The position numbers and the translations under genes are program-made. Of a DNA stretch of 64,000 nucleotides, positions 43,753 through 51,494 are shown one piece after another (position 1 is the first letter of the stretch; every line of letters starts with the position of its first letter). This stretch comes from CAIZQW01 sp037133395 (GTDB lineage Bacteria; Verrucomicrobiota; Kiritimatiellia; RFP12; UBA1067): the NCBI GenBank assembly GCA_037133395.1, contig JBAXOG010000002.1, positions 1-64,000 of the forward strand. The letters run 5' to 3'. Under the pieces are notes generated by a model, which saw nothing but the letters and a program-made list of their open reading frames with translations, had not been told where the DNA came from and ran no database searches.

Positions 43753-44710
43753 GTCGCTTCTCCTTATTTATTCTCAGCGCTTCTTGTGGATTAGCCACAA
43801 GCATTTTTTCGCAATCTTCTTTGTTAACTCCTCGTTGCACTAGATAGGGCAGGAAGGTCTTGCTCAGGTAATCAAGTCCCATATCACCGCCATAATTATG
43901 TAACCGTACGCGCGTACTATCGAGCCCCAGCAGCAACTGTCCTGCATAGTCATTCTCAATCATCGCGCAAATTAAATCCGCCTCTTTCACATCATCGTGA
44001 TACTTCACCCGATTAATCGTGTCATATTCCAAAAAAACCCCAGTGTCGAGACAGTCCTTATGATAGGCAAAATCATATTGTGCGCGATCCAAATGGCAGA
44101 GGATAATGCGGTGGGACTGAATCCCCCTATTTGCAAAGAAGATCAGGATTTCCAACGCATCCGCGCCCTTTTCAACATGGCAAAAGATGGTTGCTCCTGT
44201 TTCGACCGCAGCAGCAGCGGCAGCCTCAAAGAGTTTCTCGTAGGTCGCATCCGCATAAATGCCGCCTGCGTCAACGGCCACTTTGATGAGGCCGGCTTTA
44301 CAAAAGAGACGTTTTGCACCTGCACCCATAGACGAGAACATCCCCTGTTCAACTTCGCTGATGTAGAACTCGGTTATCGCTTGGACCGAATCACGGAAGA
44401 TGTAACTGTCAGCATTGTAAAAGAGTGTCTTATGAAATCCCGTAACCGCAATGATCTTCACGCCCGTCTTTTCTGAAGCCGCCAACAAATGCTCGGCCAT
44501 ACGACCCGCAAACACAGGCTGCGCATCCACGAGGCTTTGACCGCCACAGGAGCGAAAGAGCTCGAGCTCAGCGGACGATTTATCAAGATCGTCTATAAGC
44601 AAAAGAGGAGAAACTTCGAACGCTTTGCAACGCTCAATAAAGAGATGCTCATGACACTGGCAAAAGCCAAGTGTCTTCGCCTCAATATCACCTGTTACAG
44701 TCCGCACCAT
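43745..44710 (-). CDS. Phosphotriesterase-family hydrolase (probable lactonase)
   Basis: 321 residues, amidohydrolase superfamily. Metal ligands are visible: HEH in CQCHEHLFIERC, the bridging Lys in GLIKVAVDAGG, His in IFCHVEKGADALEI and in RIILCHLDRAQ, and Asp in LLLGLDSTR. The length and the final KMLVANPQEAL are those of phosphotriesterase-related proteins. Some family members, known from Listeria and Bacillus, hydrolyse phosphorylated sugar lactones, which would fit between a kinase/dehydrogenase pair and an acid dehydrogenase. That placement is inference. Ends inside the AroE-like gene's start. Confidence 0.85.
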   Translation of the reverse strand: MVRTVTGDIEAKTLGFCQCHEHLFIERCKAFEVSPLLLIDDLDKSSAELELFRSCGGQSLVDAQPVFAGRMAEHLLAASEKTGVKIIAVTGFHKTLFYNADSYIFRDSVQAITEFYISEVEQGMFSSMGAGAKRLFCKAGLIKVAVDAGGIYADATYEKLFEAAAAAAVETGATIFCHVEKGADALEILIFFANRGIQSHRIILCHLDRAQYDFAYHKDCLDTGVFLEYDTINRVKYHDDVKEADLICAMIENDYAGQLLLGLDSTRVRLHNYGGDMGLDYLSKTFLPYLVQRGVNKEDCEKMLVANPQEALRINKEKRHV

Positions 44711-44711
44711 A

Positions 44712-45731
44712 TTAATACTTCAGTAAGCACTTCACGACTTCACCGGACTTGACCGCAGCCACAGCCTGGACAATCTGTGCGACTGGGAAGGTGTGTGTCA
44801 CAAATTCGGAAGCCTTCAGCTTTCCTTCGCGAATCCATTGGCATAGTGGCGCTTGTGCTGCGCGTTCTCGGGAACGTGTCGGCCACTGATGGACAATCAG
44901 ATTGAAATTGTAAGGGCCTGTCGCCTTATCGAGCGTCAACTTTGACGCAGCCAACACACCATACACCCCTATCGTGCCGCCCAGCTTGATGAGTGGCAAA
45001 GCCGTGTTGATAATCTTTTCATGGCCGACCGCATCCACGACCACATCCAACGACTTCTTTTCGATGTCGAGTGCATCTGGCGCAAATACAGCATCCGCGC
45101 CCATGACCTTGGCGCGTTCGCGCTTGTGTGCCAGCGGATCAACAAGGCCTACCCACTTGACGCCCATCAGCTTGCAGAACTTCACAAAACTCAAACCCAC
45201 AGGGCCTGCACCAAAAATCAATACTTTATCCTTCGGCTGGATATTGAAGTCGCCGATACCGCCATAAACTTCGCGCCACGTGCAGAGCAATGCCGCTTCA
45301 GCAGCCGGAATATCCGCATCCACCTTGGTCTGGATCTCATAGCATTCAAACCAGCCATGCTGTTCATCCGCCACGCCATCCGCCACCATAGCGTCATGGT
45401 CATTGACGAGCACGTATTCACAGAAACCGCCCCACCCCGTTGAAATCTCTTTTTCTGCAAAGGAAAAAACTAAGCCACCCATGGCACGATCACCCTTTTT
45501 AAACGTGCGAACCTTTTCGCCGACCTGTTGCACGATCCCTGTGTTCTCATGTCCCAACGAAAGCGGATACTGATCCACGCCCGGAAAATGGCCTTCAATC
45601 AGCTTTCCGTCTGTGGCATTGCACAAGGCAGCAACATCTAACTTCACCAACGCCTGATAAGGTCCAGGCTTGGGTGCTTCGATTTCACGAACGCCAAACA
45701 CGTCTGGTTTCTCAACGATGACTGCTCTCAT
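44712..45731 (-). CDS. Zinc-type medium-chain alcohol dehydrogenase
   Basis: 339 residues. GroES-like domain with a zinc ligand Cys in AALCNATDGK and the LGHENTGIV His-Glu pair. The usual four-Cys structural-zinc loop is absent: the equivalent stretch reads GGLVFSFAEKEISTGWGGFCEYV. The NAD-binding motif is KVLIFGAGPVGLSFVKFCKLMG. Probably oxidises a hydroxyl of a polyol or phosphorylated polyol. It overlaps the FGGY kinase by 4 bp (ATGA) and is 1 bp from the next gene, so it is tightly co-translated. Confidence 0.88.
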   Translation of the reverse strand: MRAVIVEKPDVFGVREIEAPKPGPYQALVKLDVAALCNATDGKLIEGHFPGVDQYPLSLGHENTGIVQQVGEKVRTFKKGDRAMGGLVFSFAEKEISTGWGGFCEYVLVNDHDAMVADGVADEQHGWFECYEIQTKVDADIPAAEAALLCTWREVYGGIGDFNIQPKDKVLIFGAGPVGLSFVKFCKLMGVKWVGLVDPLAHKRERAKVMGADAVFAPDALDIEKKSLDVVVDAVGHEKIINTALPLIKLGGTIGVYGVLAASKLTLDKATGPYNFNLIVHQWPTRSRERAAQAPLCQWIREGKLKASEFVTHTFPVAQIVQAVAAVKSGEVVKCLLKY

Positions 45732-47230
45732 AATGACTCCTTTTGTGCGGCCAAATCCTTATACACATCCACAAGCCTGCGATAAGCTTGTTCCATTACA
45801 TCGCGGCGCATCCGATATTTGATTGCATGCTCAATATTCGGCTGCACCGTAGCATCGACACTCAGCAGTTGTTCAGCGATGCTGAAATCCTTGAAGATTC
45901 CGCAGGCCACACCGCCGATAATTGCAGCACCCAAGGAAGTCGCCTCAGCCTTGGAGTTCAACGTCTGGACCGCGCATGAACACGCTGAAGCCAGAATATG
46001 ACGGAACACGTTGCTCTGTGCGCCGCCACCAATGATCGTGAGTTTTTCAATCGGCACGTGTACGCGGAAGATGTCGGCGATGAGTCCCAGATTCATGGCC
46101 ACGCCTTCCATCACTGCACGTAACATGTCCGCGCGTGTCGAAGCCAGGTTCAGTCCGATAAACGCTCCACGCGCATCGGGATTCCACCACGGCGTGCGTT
46201 CGCCCAGCATATACGGCAGGAAGAGTACGCCATTGGCACCCACGGGCGATGACTCCACCAGCGCTTCGATCTGCGCGAAGTCAGGACTCGTTGCGACCTG
46301 TTCAGACATCCATTTGAAACTCGACCCTGCGGTCTGCATCGTACCAGACGGATGAAGATAACCTGGAACGCAATGCGCCCAATTCATGGTCCGCATCTGC
46401 TCGTCTACAATCGGCTTTTCAACGGTCAGCGCAATCCAGCTCGACGAGCCCAAGCAGTTGTAAGCGCTGCCGGGCTTGACGCAGCCAACACCGACACCTG
46501 CGGCACTGCCATCGCCGCCACCTGCTGCGACAGGGGTCCCAACAGCCAATCCTGTCTCTGCTGCGGCTTGAGGCGTGATTCCACCAATGATGGTTGATGA
46601 ATCAACAGCCTTTGGAAAATACGACACATCCAAGCCAGCAAGGCCGATTAGTTTTTCTGACCAAGTAAACGTATTGAGGTCAAAAGCGTTCGTGCCTGAC
46701 GCATCGGAAAAATCCGTAGCCATCACGCCGGTCAGACGACAATTAATATAGTCCTTCGCGCAAAGCGTCTTAGCGGTTTTCTTAAAAACCTCCGGTTCAT
46801 TATCACGCACCCACATCAGTTTTTCCAACGGGTACGACGAACTGGCGCGATGTCCGCAAATGCCATAAAACTCACGCAACGAAATCTGATTGAGCAACGC
46901 AGCCTCTTCCTTTGTGGCCCGTTGGTCACAATAAAGGATGGAGGGACGCAAGGCACGACCGTCCTTATCCACAGGCGTGCACCCCATCATCTGACCGCTC
47001 AGGGAAACAACGGCGATCTCCTTCGGCGAGACCTTGGCCTCCGCGAGCAACTGCTTTGTTGAACCACAAACTGCCTTCCACCAATCTTCCGGATTCTGTT
47101 CAGCCCATGAGCCATTAAAGAAGTTAGACGGATAGGATACCGTGGCACTCGCCATCTGCTTTCCCTCTTCCGAGTAAAGCGTGGCCTTATTGCCGCTCGT
47201 CCCTAAATCATGCGCCAGAATGTATTTCAT
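45728..47230 (-). CDS. FGGY-family carbohydrate kinase (xylulokinase-like)
   Basis: 500 residues. The N-terminal phosphate-1 motif is AHDLGTSGNKATLY, then LSGQMMGCTPVDKDG. The C-terminal FGGY part has PYMLGERTPWWNPDARGAFIGL, and the adenosine motif GGGAQSNVFRHILAS with a following SKAEATSLGAAI. Xylulokinase-like in layout, but the FGGY family also includes kinases for ribulose, glycerol, erythritol, threitol and others, so the substrate is open. It presumably phosphorylates the compound brought in by the two small membrane proteins encoded just upstream. Confidence 0.9.
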   Translation of the reverse strand: MKYILAHDLGTSGNKATLYSEEGKQMASATVSYPSNFFNGSWAEQNPEDWWKAVCGSTKQLLAEAKVSPKEIAVVSLSGQMMGCTPVDKDGRALRPSILYCDQRATKEEAALLNQISLREFYGICGHRASSSYPLEKLMWVRDNEPEVFKKTAKTLCAKDYINCRLTGVMATDFSDASGTNAFDLNTFTWSEKLIGLAGLDVSYFPKAVDSSTIIGGITPQAAAETGLAVGTPVAAGGGDGSAAGVGVGCVKPGSAYNCLGSSSWIALTVEKPIVDEQMRTMNWAHCVPGYLHPSGTMQTAGSSFKWMSEQVATSPDFAQIEALVESSPVGANGVLFLPYMLGERTPWWNPDARGAFIGLNLASTRADMLRAVMEGVAMNLGLIADIFRVHVPIEKLTIIGGGAQSNVFRHILASACSCAVQTLNSKAEATSLGAAIIGGVACGIFKDFSIAEQLLSVDATVQPNIEHAIKYRMRRDVMEQAYRRLVDVYKDLAAQKESL

Positions 47231-47239
47231 GGGATTCCC

Positions 47240-47725
47240 CTATTTAAAGAGTTCAGCGCCAGTAAACCCAATCAGTCCTGTAATGGCACCACCGACAACA
47301 CCCCCGAGGACGGCAACAAAAATGCGCGGCAGACTCTCGATTGCCAAGGATCTACGCGTCCCCTTTTGTGCGCCGATGAGACAATGAACCCAGAATCCGC
47401 AGGCAATGGCGCTTCCCATGTCAACCCACGGACACGCGCCCTTATAGGCCTGATAAATCAGTCCATACTGCTTCCATCCGCCATCCGGATAAGAGATACC
47501 ATCGGGATTGATACCAAAGCCGGGAAGCTTATGATTCAAGAGCCAAAAGGTGCCGATGATGATCGTGGCACTCATAAAGCCGCCGATGGGGCCAAAGTCG
47601 CGCACAAGCTTCGGCCAGCAAATAATAACGGCAAACGTTGCACAGAAGGCGCCAAAGATGGTGGTGATCACACTGACTGGCGGCATACCGAGTGCAGGAT
47701 TAAAGGTGGAGAGCCATTCAATCAT
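47240..47725 (-). CDS. Small membrane protein, putative polyol transporter subunit B
   Basis: 161 residues from the ATG at 47725 with a perfect AAGGAGG site; the frame extends upstream but only as a shadow of the neighbour gene. Three or four hydrophobic segments: VSVITTIFGAFCATFAVII, IGGFMSATIIIGTFWLL, AIACGFWVHCLIGA and FVAVLGGVVGGAITGLIGF. The central W-P-K-L-x-R-DFGPIGGFMSATIIIGT motif is mirrored in the 129-residue partner. The pair resembles the 'Lin0368-type' putative glycerol transporter subunits named from Listeria (from memory). It overlaps the partner by 4 bp (ATGA). Confidence 0.72.
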   Translation of the reverse strand: MIEWLSTFNPALGMPPVSVITTIFGAFCATFAVIICWPKLVRDFGPIGGFMSATIIIGTFWLLNHKLPGFGINPDGISYPDGGWKQYGLIYQAYKGACPWVDMGSAIACGFWVHCLIGAQKGTRRSLAIESLPRIFVAVLGGVVGGAITGLIGFTGAELFK

Positions 47726-48111
47726 TTGGACACCTCCTTCTCTTCCAGATTTTGCCAGCCAGGCGCAACTTGCTTGACCACATGGGCGGCCCAGCCTGCG
47801 AGCGCGCCGCCGATGAGACAACAAATCAACGTCGGAAAAATGTGCGTGAAGTGCGAGTTGGGATAAAAACGGACAAGCCCCCAGACAATGCCTGAAGCCG
47901 CAATCGGCCACCCTTGATCCACCCAAAGCGTCCCCTTCGGATTATCCATCACACCCAGCCAGTGGTTCATATACCACATGGTGCCAATCACGACAGACGC
48001 TGTCAAAAATCCGCCCATAATTCCATACGTCTTCCACATCTCCGGCCATATCCCGAAGGCAAGCGAACCAACAATCGCCCCCCCGATAAACGTTGATAAA
48101 TGTCTTTTCAT
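47722..48111 (-). CDS. Small membrane protein, putative polyol transporter subunit A
   Basis: 129 residues, three hydrophobic segments: LSTFIGGAIVGSLAFGIWP, GIMGGFLTASVVIGTMWYM and LICCLIGGALAGWAAHVV. The motif WPEMWKTYGIMGGFLTASVVIGT matches the corresponding part of subunit B, so the two are paralogues that probably form a hetero-oligomer. First gene of the operon 48111-41018, preceded by a possible operator. The transport role is inferred from the operon and the resemblance to Listeria proteins. Confidence 0.72.
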   Translation of the reverse strand: MKRHLSTFIGGAIVGSLAFGIWPEMWKTYGIMGGFLTASVVIGTMWYMNHWLGVMDNPKGTLWVDQGWPIAASGIVWGLVRFYPNSHFTHIFPTLICCLIGGALAGWAAHVVKQVAPGWQNLEEKEVSK

Positions 48112-48148
48112 GCGTGAACTGTCCCTTTCTGTTGACCTATAATTTTGT

Positions 48149-48180
48149 CATTCTAACATTCCCCTGTTCCAACATTCCAG
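48149..48180. repeat. 8-bp tandem array (CATTCCNN family)
   Basis: Four units: CATTCTAA, CATTCCCC, TGTTCCAA, CATTCCAG. It lies in the divergent gap between the polyol operon and the POT transporter, within what would be the operon's 5' leader. Confidence 0.7.
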
Positions 48181-48211
48181 CGCAGTTATAGGCAAGGCAT
48201 CAAAATTCTTA

Positions 48212-48225
48212 ATTGTCCGTACAAT
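48212..48225. promoter_or_regulatory. Palindrome in the divergent promoter region
   Basis: ATTGT-CCGT-ACAAT is a perfect inverted repeat lying centrally between the two divergent genes. Candidate operator for the polyol operon; no regulator gene is adjacent. Confidence 0.35.
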
Positions 48226-48240
48226 ATAACAGACCCCTTT

Positions 48241-48270
48241 ATGACCGTCAAGCCGTTATCTAATTATAAT
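48241..48270 (+). promoter_or_regulatory. Candidate promoter of the POT transporter gene
   Basis: TATAAT (48265-48270) with ATGACC (48241-48246) 18 bp upstream, giving a leader of about 55 bases to the start at 48332. The -35 match is only partial. Confidence 0.4.
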
Positions 48271-48331
48271 TTTGAATCGCACTTACTCACATTTCTTGAC
48301 GTACTGTCGTGTTTTTGGCATTCTTTCCGAC

Positions 48332-49708
48332 ATGACACTGACAGCGCCAAAAACCCGATCAAGCAAAACTTTCTTAGGTCATCCGGTAGGACTGTTCGTC
48401 CTGTTCTTCACAGAAATGTGGGAACGCTTCTCATATTACGGCATGCGAGCACTCCTGATGCTCTACATGACTCAGTACCTGATTAAGGCTGCAGAGACGG
48501 GTACGACCATTGTGGGGTTTGCAACCCTCAAAGGCGGACTTGAAGCGGTTTTCGGATCGCTCGCCATTCAGCCATTGGCCTCGCAAATTTACGGCCTCTA
48601 CACGGGGTTTGTCTATTTCACTCCGTTCTTCGGAGGCATTCTCGCAGACCGTCTGCTGGGCCAGCGCAAAACCGTGGTGATCGGTGGCATCCTGATGGCC
48701 ACTGGCCAATTCCTCCTCGCCTGTGAGCGGTTCTTCCTCTTGGCGCTTTTGTTCCTGATCATCGGCAATGGCTGTTTCAAGCCCAACATCTCCACTCAAG
48801 TCGGCAACCTTTACGAACATGGCGATCCACGCCGCGATGGCGCGTTTACAATCTTTTATATGGGCATCAATCTGGGGGCTTTTTTCTCACCCCTTATTTG
48901 CGGCACGCTGGGTCAAATCTATGGCTGGCACTATGGGTTCATCGCGGCTGGTGTCGGCATGTTGATCGGATTAGTGGTCTACTTGACTGGACAGAAATAC
49001 CTCGCACCTGACAATTTGATGACGAAGGCCGCTGACGCTCACAGTGAAAAGACAGCGCTCACGGCAAAAGAGTGGAAGGGTATTCTCGGACTGTGCTGTC
49101 TCTGCATCCTGAACATCGTCTTCTGGGGGGTATACGAACAACAGGGGAACACGATTCAACTATTTGCTGATAAAAATACCGACTGGCATGTCTTCGGCTG
49201 GGAAATGCCTTCGACATGGTTTCAATCTCTGAACCCTCTCTTCGTCTTCGCGTTGGCACCCTTCCTCAACATGTTCTGGGGCAAGCAGGCGAAGCGAGGG
49301 AAAGAACCCTCAAGCATTGCTAAAATGGCATTGGGCTGCCTGATGCTCGGCGTCTCCTTCCTCGTGCTGATGTTTGCTACCAAAGGCATGGGCGAAACCC
49401 ATCGCATCACCTTCCTCTGGCTCGTGCTGTGCACCTTCATCTATACCTTGGGCGAGCTCTACCTTTCACCGATCGGCTTGTCGCTGGTGACCAAGGTTGC
49501 GCCAGCCCGTCTGGTGAGCATGCTGATGGGGATGTGGTTCCTCTCCTCATTCTTCGGCAATTACCTGTGCGGATACTTGGGCACCTATTACGAGAAGATG
49601 CCCAAGGATAGCTTCTTCATGATGCTCACCTTGCTCGGCGTCATTGCAGGTGTCGCCATGTTCGCGCTCAAGGGTCCACTCAAGAAGGCCATCGGCGAAG
49701 ATGTGTGA
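48332..49708 (+). CDS. POT-family proton-dependent oligopeptide transporter
   Basis: 458 residues from the ATG at 48332 (MTLTAPKTRSSKTFLGHPVG). The frame is open from 48272, but that start would lie at or before the predicted transcription start. About 12-14 membrane helices. POT/PTR2 signatures: FFTEMWERFSYYGMRALLMLYMTQYL (ExxERFxYY), then GGILADRLLGQRKTVVIGG and FKPNISTQVGNLY, and FYMGINLGAFFSPLICGTLG. Imports di- and tripeptides with protons. Length is near the bacterial norm (about 480). Confidence 0.93.
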   Translation: MTLTAPKTRSSKTFLGHPVGLFVLFFTEMWERFSYYGMRALLMLYMTQYLIKAAETGTTIVGFATLKGGLEAVFGSLAIQPLASQIYGLYTGFVYFTPFFGGILADRLLGQRKTVVIGGILMATGQFLLACERFFLLALLFLIIGNGCFKPNISTQVGNLYEHGDPRRDGAFTIFYMGINLGAFFSPLICGTLGQIYGWHYGFIAAGVGMLIGLVVYLTGQKYLAPDNLMTKAADAHSEKTALTAKEWKGILGLCCLCILNIVFWGVYEQQGNTIQLFADKNTDWHVFGWEMPSTWFQSLNPLFVFALAPFLNMFWGKQAKRGKEPSSIAKMALGCLMLGVSFLVLMFATKGMGETHRITFLWLVLCTFIYTLGELYLSPIGLSLVTKVAPARLVSMLMGMWFLSSFFGNYLCGYLGTYYEKMPKDSFFMMLTLLGVIAGVAMFALKGPLKKAIGEDV

Positions 49709-49731
49709 GCAAAGGTATACCTGTAACTTCT

Positions 49732-49760
49732 CAGACAGAACTGTTTGCCACACCTTATGT
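49732..49760. repeat. Partial third copy of the accessory-zone repeat
   Basis: CAGACAGAACTGTTTGCC and the following CACACCTTATGT match the core of the long repeats at 51325-51487 and 52906-53061 with two or three mismatches. Confidence 0.6.
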
Positions 49761-49822
49761 CAGCAAGTCCGGGTCAGCGGTACAATCAAGACATTTCTGC
49801 CGATAATTCGCTTTTCACATTG

Positions 49823-49888
49823 CAAACGTTCTAAACGTTTGATACCTTAACGTTCTAAACGTTTGACACTTTAACGTTCTAACTGTTG
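49823..49888. promoter_or_regulatory. Triple palindromic iteron at the ATPase start
   Basis: Three units with a 24-bp period: CAAACGTT-CTA-AACGTTTG (49823-49841, a perfect inverted repeat), TTAACGTT-CTA-AACGTTTG (49847-49865) and a decayed TTAACGTT-CTA-ACTGTTG (49871-49888). The last touches the ribosome site GAGGA before the start at 49900. A bound protein would block expression. Confidence 0.75.
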
Positions 49889-49899
49889 AGGATATTGCC

Positions 49900-51213
49900 A
49901 TGGATATACGTGAAGTGAACAGGGCTTTAAGTGCGGGGAAGACCGATGAGCCTGGGGTACTGCCCAAGCTTGCAGAATTGCGTGAACAACCTTTTGTCAT
50001 GGATACAGGGTTCAGTATTTCTGAGCTACCGGATCAGCCAGGTGTTTTGATCATCCGAGGTGCGCGTCAATATGGAAAGAGCACCTGGCTGCAGCAACAG
50101 ATCGCCCAAACAATCAGACGCTTTGGCCCTGGATCGGCTTTTTATCTTGATGGAGATGAGTTACGCGACAGCGATGCGTTGTTGGAGGCGGTTCGAGAGC
50201 TACTCCCGCTTTATGACTCCAAAACGCCAGTCCGCAGACTCTTCATTGACGAGATCACCGCGATCAAGGATTGGCAAAACGGGCTTAAACGTTTACTTGA
50301 CCGTGGCGAACTCAAGCGAACGCTTGTCGTGACCACGGGCTCAAAAGCCGCAGATCTGAGACATGGTTCGGAACAGCTCCCCGGACGAAAAGGCACACTT
50401 GCGCGTAGCAGCCACCTCTTCACACCCGTGCCCTATTCCGAGTTCAAACGGGTCTGCGCGCCTACGCTAAACCCTGCGGATGTACTGCCAGCCTATCTCC
50501 TCTCTGGGGGTTCACCTTGCGCGTGCACGTCACTGGCTGTTCAAGGACATCTTCCTGATCACCTTGTCGAAATGGTCAGGGACTGGGTCTACGGCGAGGT
50601 CTCGGCATCTGGCCGGTCACGTCCGATGATGAAGGGGGTCATGGAGTGCCTCATGCGTTTTGCCGGCACGCCTGTTGGTCAGTCAAAGTTGGCGCGCGAG
50701 GCGGGGTTGGCGAATAACACAGTCGCCGCAGGTTATGTTGACCTGCTCTCGGACCTCATGAGCGCAGCCGCCTGCTTTGCGTGGGACGATGCGCATCGGC
50801 GTCCAAACCGGCGGAGGCCTTGCAAATTTCATATCACCAACCTCCTTGTCGCTGCTGTATGGCATCCCTGTCGCCTGCGGCGGCCAGCCGACATCCGATC
50901 CCTCCCCCCCGAAGAACAGGGCGGGTTAATGGAGTGGCTCGTCGCCCAGGAGCTTTTCAGAAGGGCGGCACTTAGAGGAGACGAATTCCCCGAAGTGATG
51001 TCATACTGGAACACGGGCGAGCATGAACTCGACTTCGTCCTGGGACCTGACCGTTTCATCGAGGTCAAAAGGGGTCGCACAGGGCCTCTGGACTTCATCT
51101 GGTTCCCCAAATGTTTTCCCAAAGGACACCTGACCGTGATCTCCGAGTCTCGCTACGAGACTGACCATATCCGCGGAGTCACGCTAGACGACTTTCTCCT
51201 CGGATTGCCTTAA
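49900..51213 (+). CDS. AAA ATPase with C-terminal nuclease-like domain (DUF4143 type)
   Basis: 437 residues. Walker A GARQYGKST (about residues 52-60), Walker B LFIDEITAI, and a sensor-like VVTTGSKAADL form the AAA_14-like domain. A winged-helix-like middle (VGQSKLAREAGLANNTVAAGYVDLLSDL) is followed by a PD-(D/E)XK-like end: Glu in WLVAQELF, Asp in HELDFVLGPDRF, then EVKRG. It is related in plan, though distantly, to the ATPase at 24616. It is rich in Arg and lies between copies of a long dispersed repeat, as expected for an acquired accessory gene. Iterons at its promoter suggest autoregulation. Role unknown; genome defence or mobile-element upkeep is possible. Confidence 0.8.
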   Translation: MDIREVNRALSAGKTDEPGVLPKLAELREQPFVMDTGFSISELPDQPGVLIIRGARQYGKSTWLQQQIAQTIRRFGPGSAFYLDGDELRDSDALLEAVRELLPLYDSKTPVRRLFIDEITAIKDWQNGLKRLLDRGELKRTLVVTTGSKAADLRHGSEQLPGRKGTLARSSHLFTPVPYSEFKRVCAPTLNPADVLPAYLLSGGSPCACTSLAVQGHLPDHLVEMVRDWVYGEVSASGRSRPMMKGVMECLMRFAGTPVGQSKLAREAGLANNTVAAGYVDLLSDLMSAAACFAWDDAHRRPNRRRPCKFHITNLLVAAVWHPCRLRRPADIRSLPPEEQGGLMEWLVAQELFRRAALRGDEFPEVMSYWNTGEHELDFVLGPDRFIEVKRGRTGPLDFIWFPKCFPKGHLTVISESRYETDHIRGVTLDDFLLGLP

Positions 51214-51274
51214 CACCCTTCTCAAAGCCACCTTCTCGTTCTTCGGCAGATGCCAATGCACTTCCCCCGCCCTC

Positions 51275-51298
51275 CATTCACGCATTCACGCATTCGCG
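51275..51298. repeat. 8-bp tandem array (CATTCNCG family)
   Basis: Three units: CATTCACG, CATTCACG, CATTCGCG, then CATTT. It precedes repeat copy 1 just as the array at 52860-52907 precedes copy 2, so it is probably part of the same larger repeat. Confidence 0.75.
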
Positions 51299-51324
51299 CA
51301 TTTCTCAACCTCTCTCCCCATCCG

Positions 51325-51487
51325 CGCAAAATCCGCGTCATCCGTAGCTAAAAACGAAGCAACGCGATCTGCACGTGCATGTTCATTCCTGTCTGTGCAA
51401 CAACGGCAGACAGAAATGTCTGCCACACCTTATGTTGGCATCGCTGAGCACTGGAAAATGAACACGTTATTTCATGTGTCCAATGTC
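51325..51487. repeat. Long direct repeat flanking the DUF1016 gene, copy 1
   Basis: About 160 bp nearly identical to 52906-53061. Shared landmarks in order: TCATCCG, CTAAAAAC, GCACGTGCATGTTC, CTGTCTGTGC, the perfect hairpin GGCAGACA-GAAA-TGTCTGCC (51405-51424), ACACCTTATGTTGGCATCGC, GAGCACTGGAAAAT, and CACGTTATTTCATGTGTCCA. It fills the gap between the ATPase and the end of the DUF1016 gene; the gap has no gene. Confidence 0.85.
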
Positions 51488-51494
51488 GTCTAGA

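Noticed and set aside
47240..47926. A 228-residue reading of the second small membrane protein
   Set aside because: The extra 67 residues are Cys/Arg-rich and overlap the partner gene in another frame; an AAGGAGG site marks the ATG at 47725.
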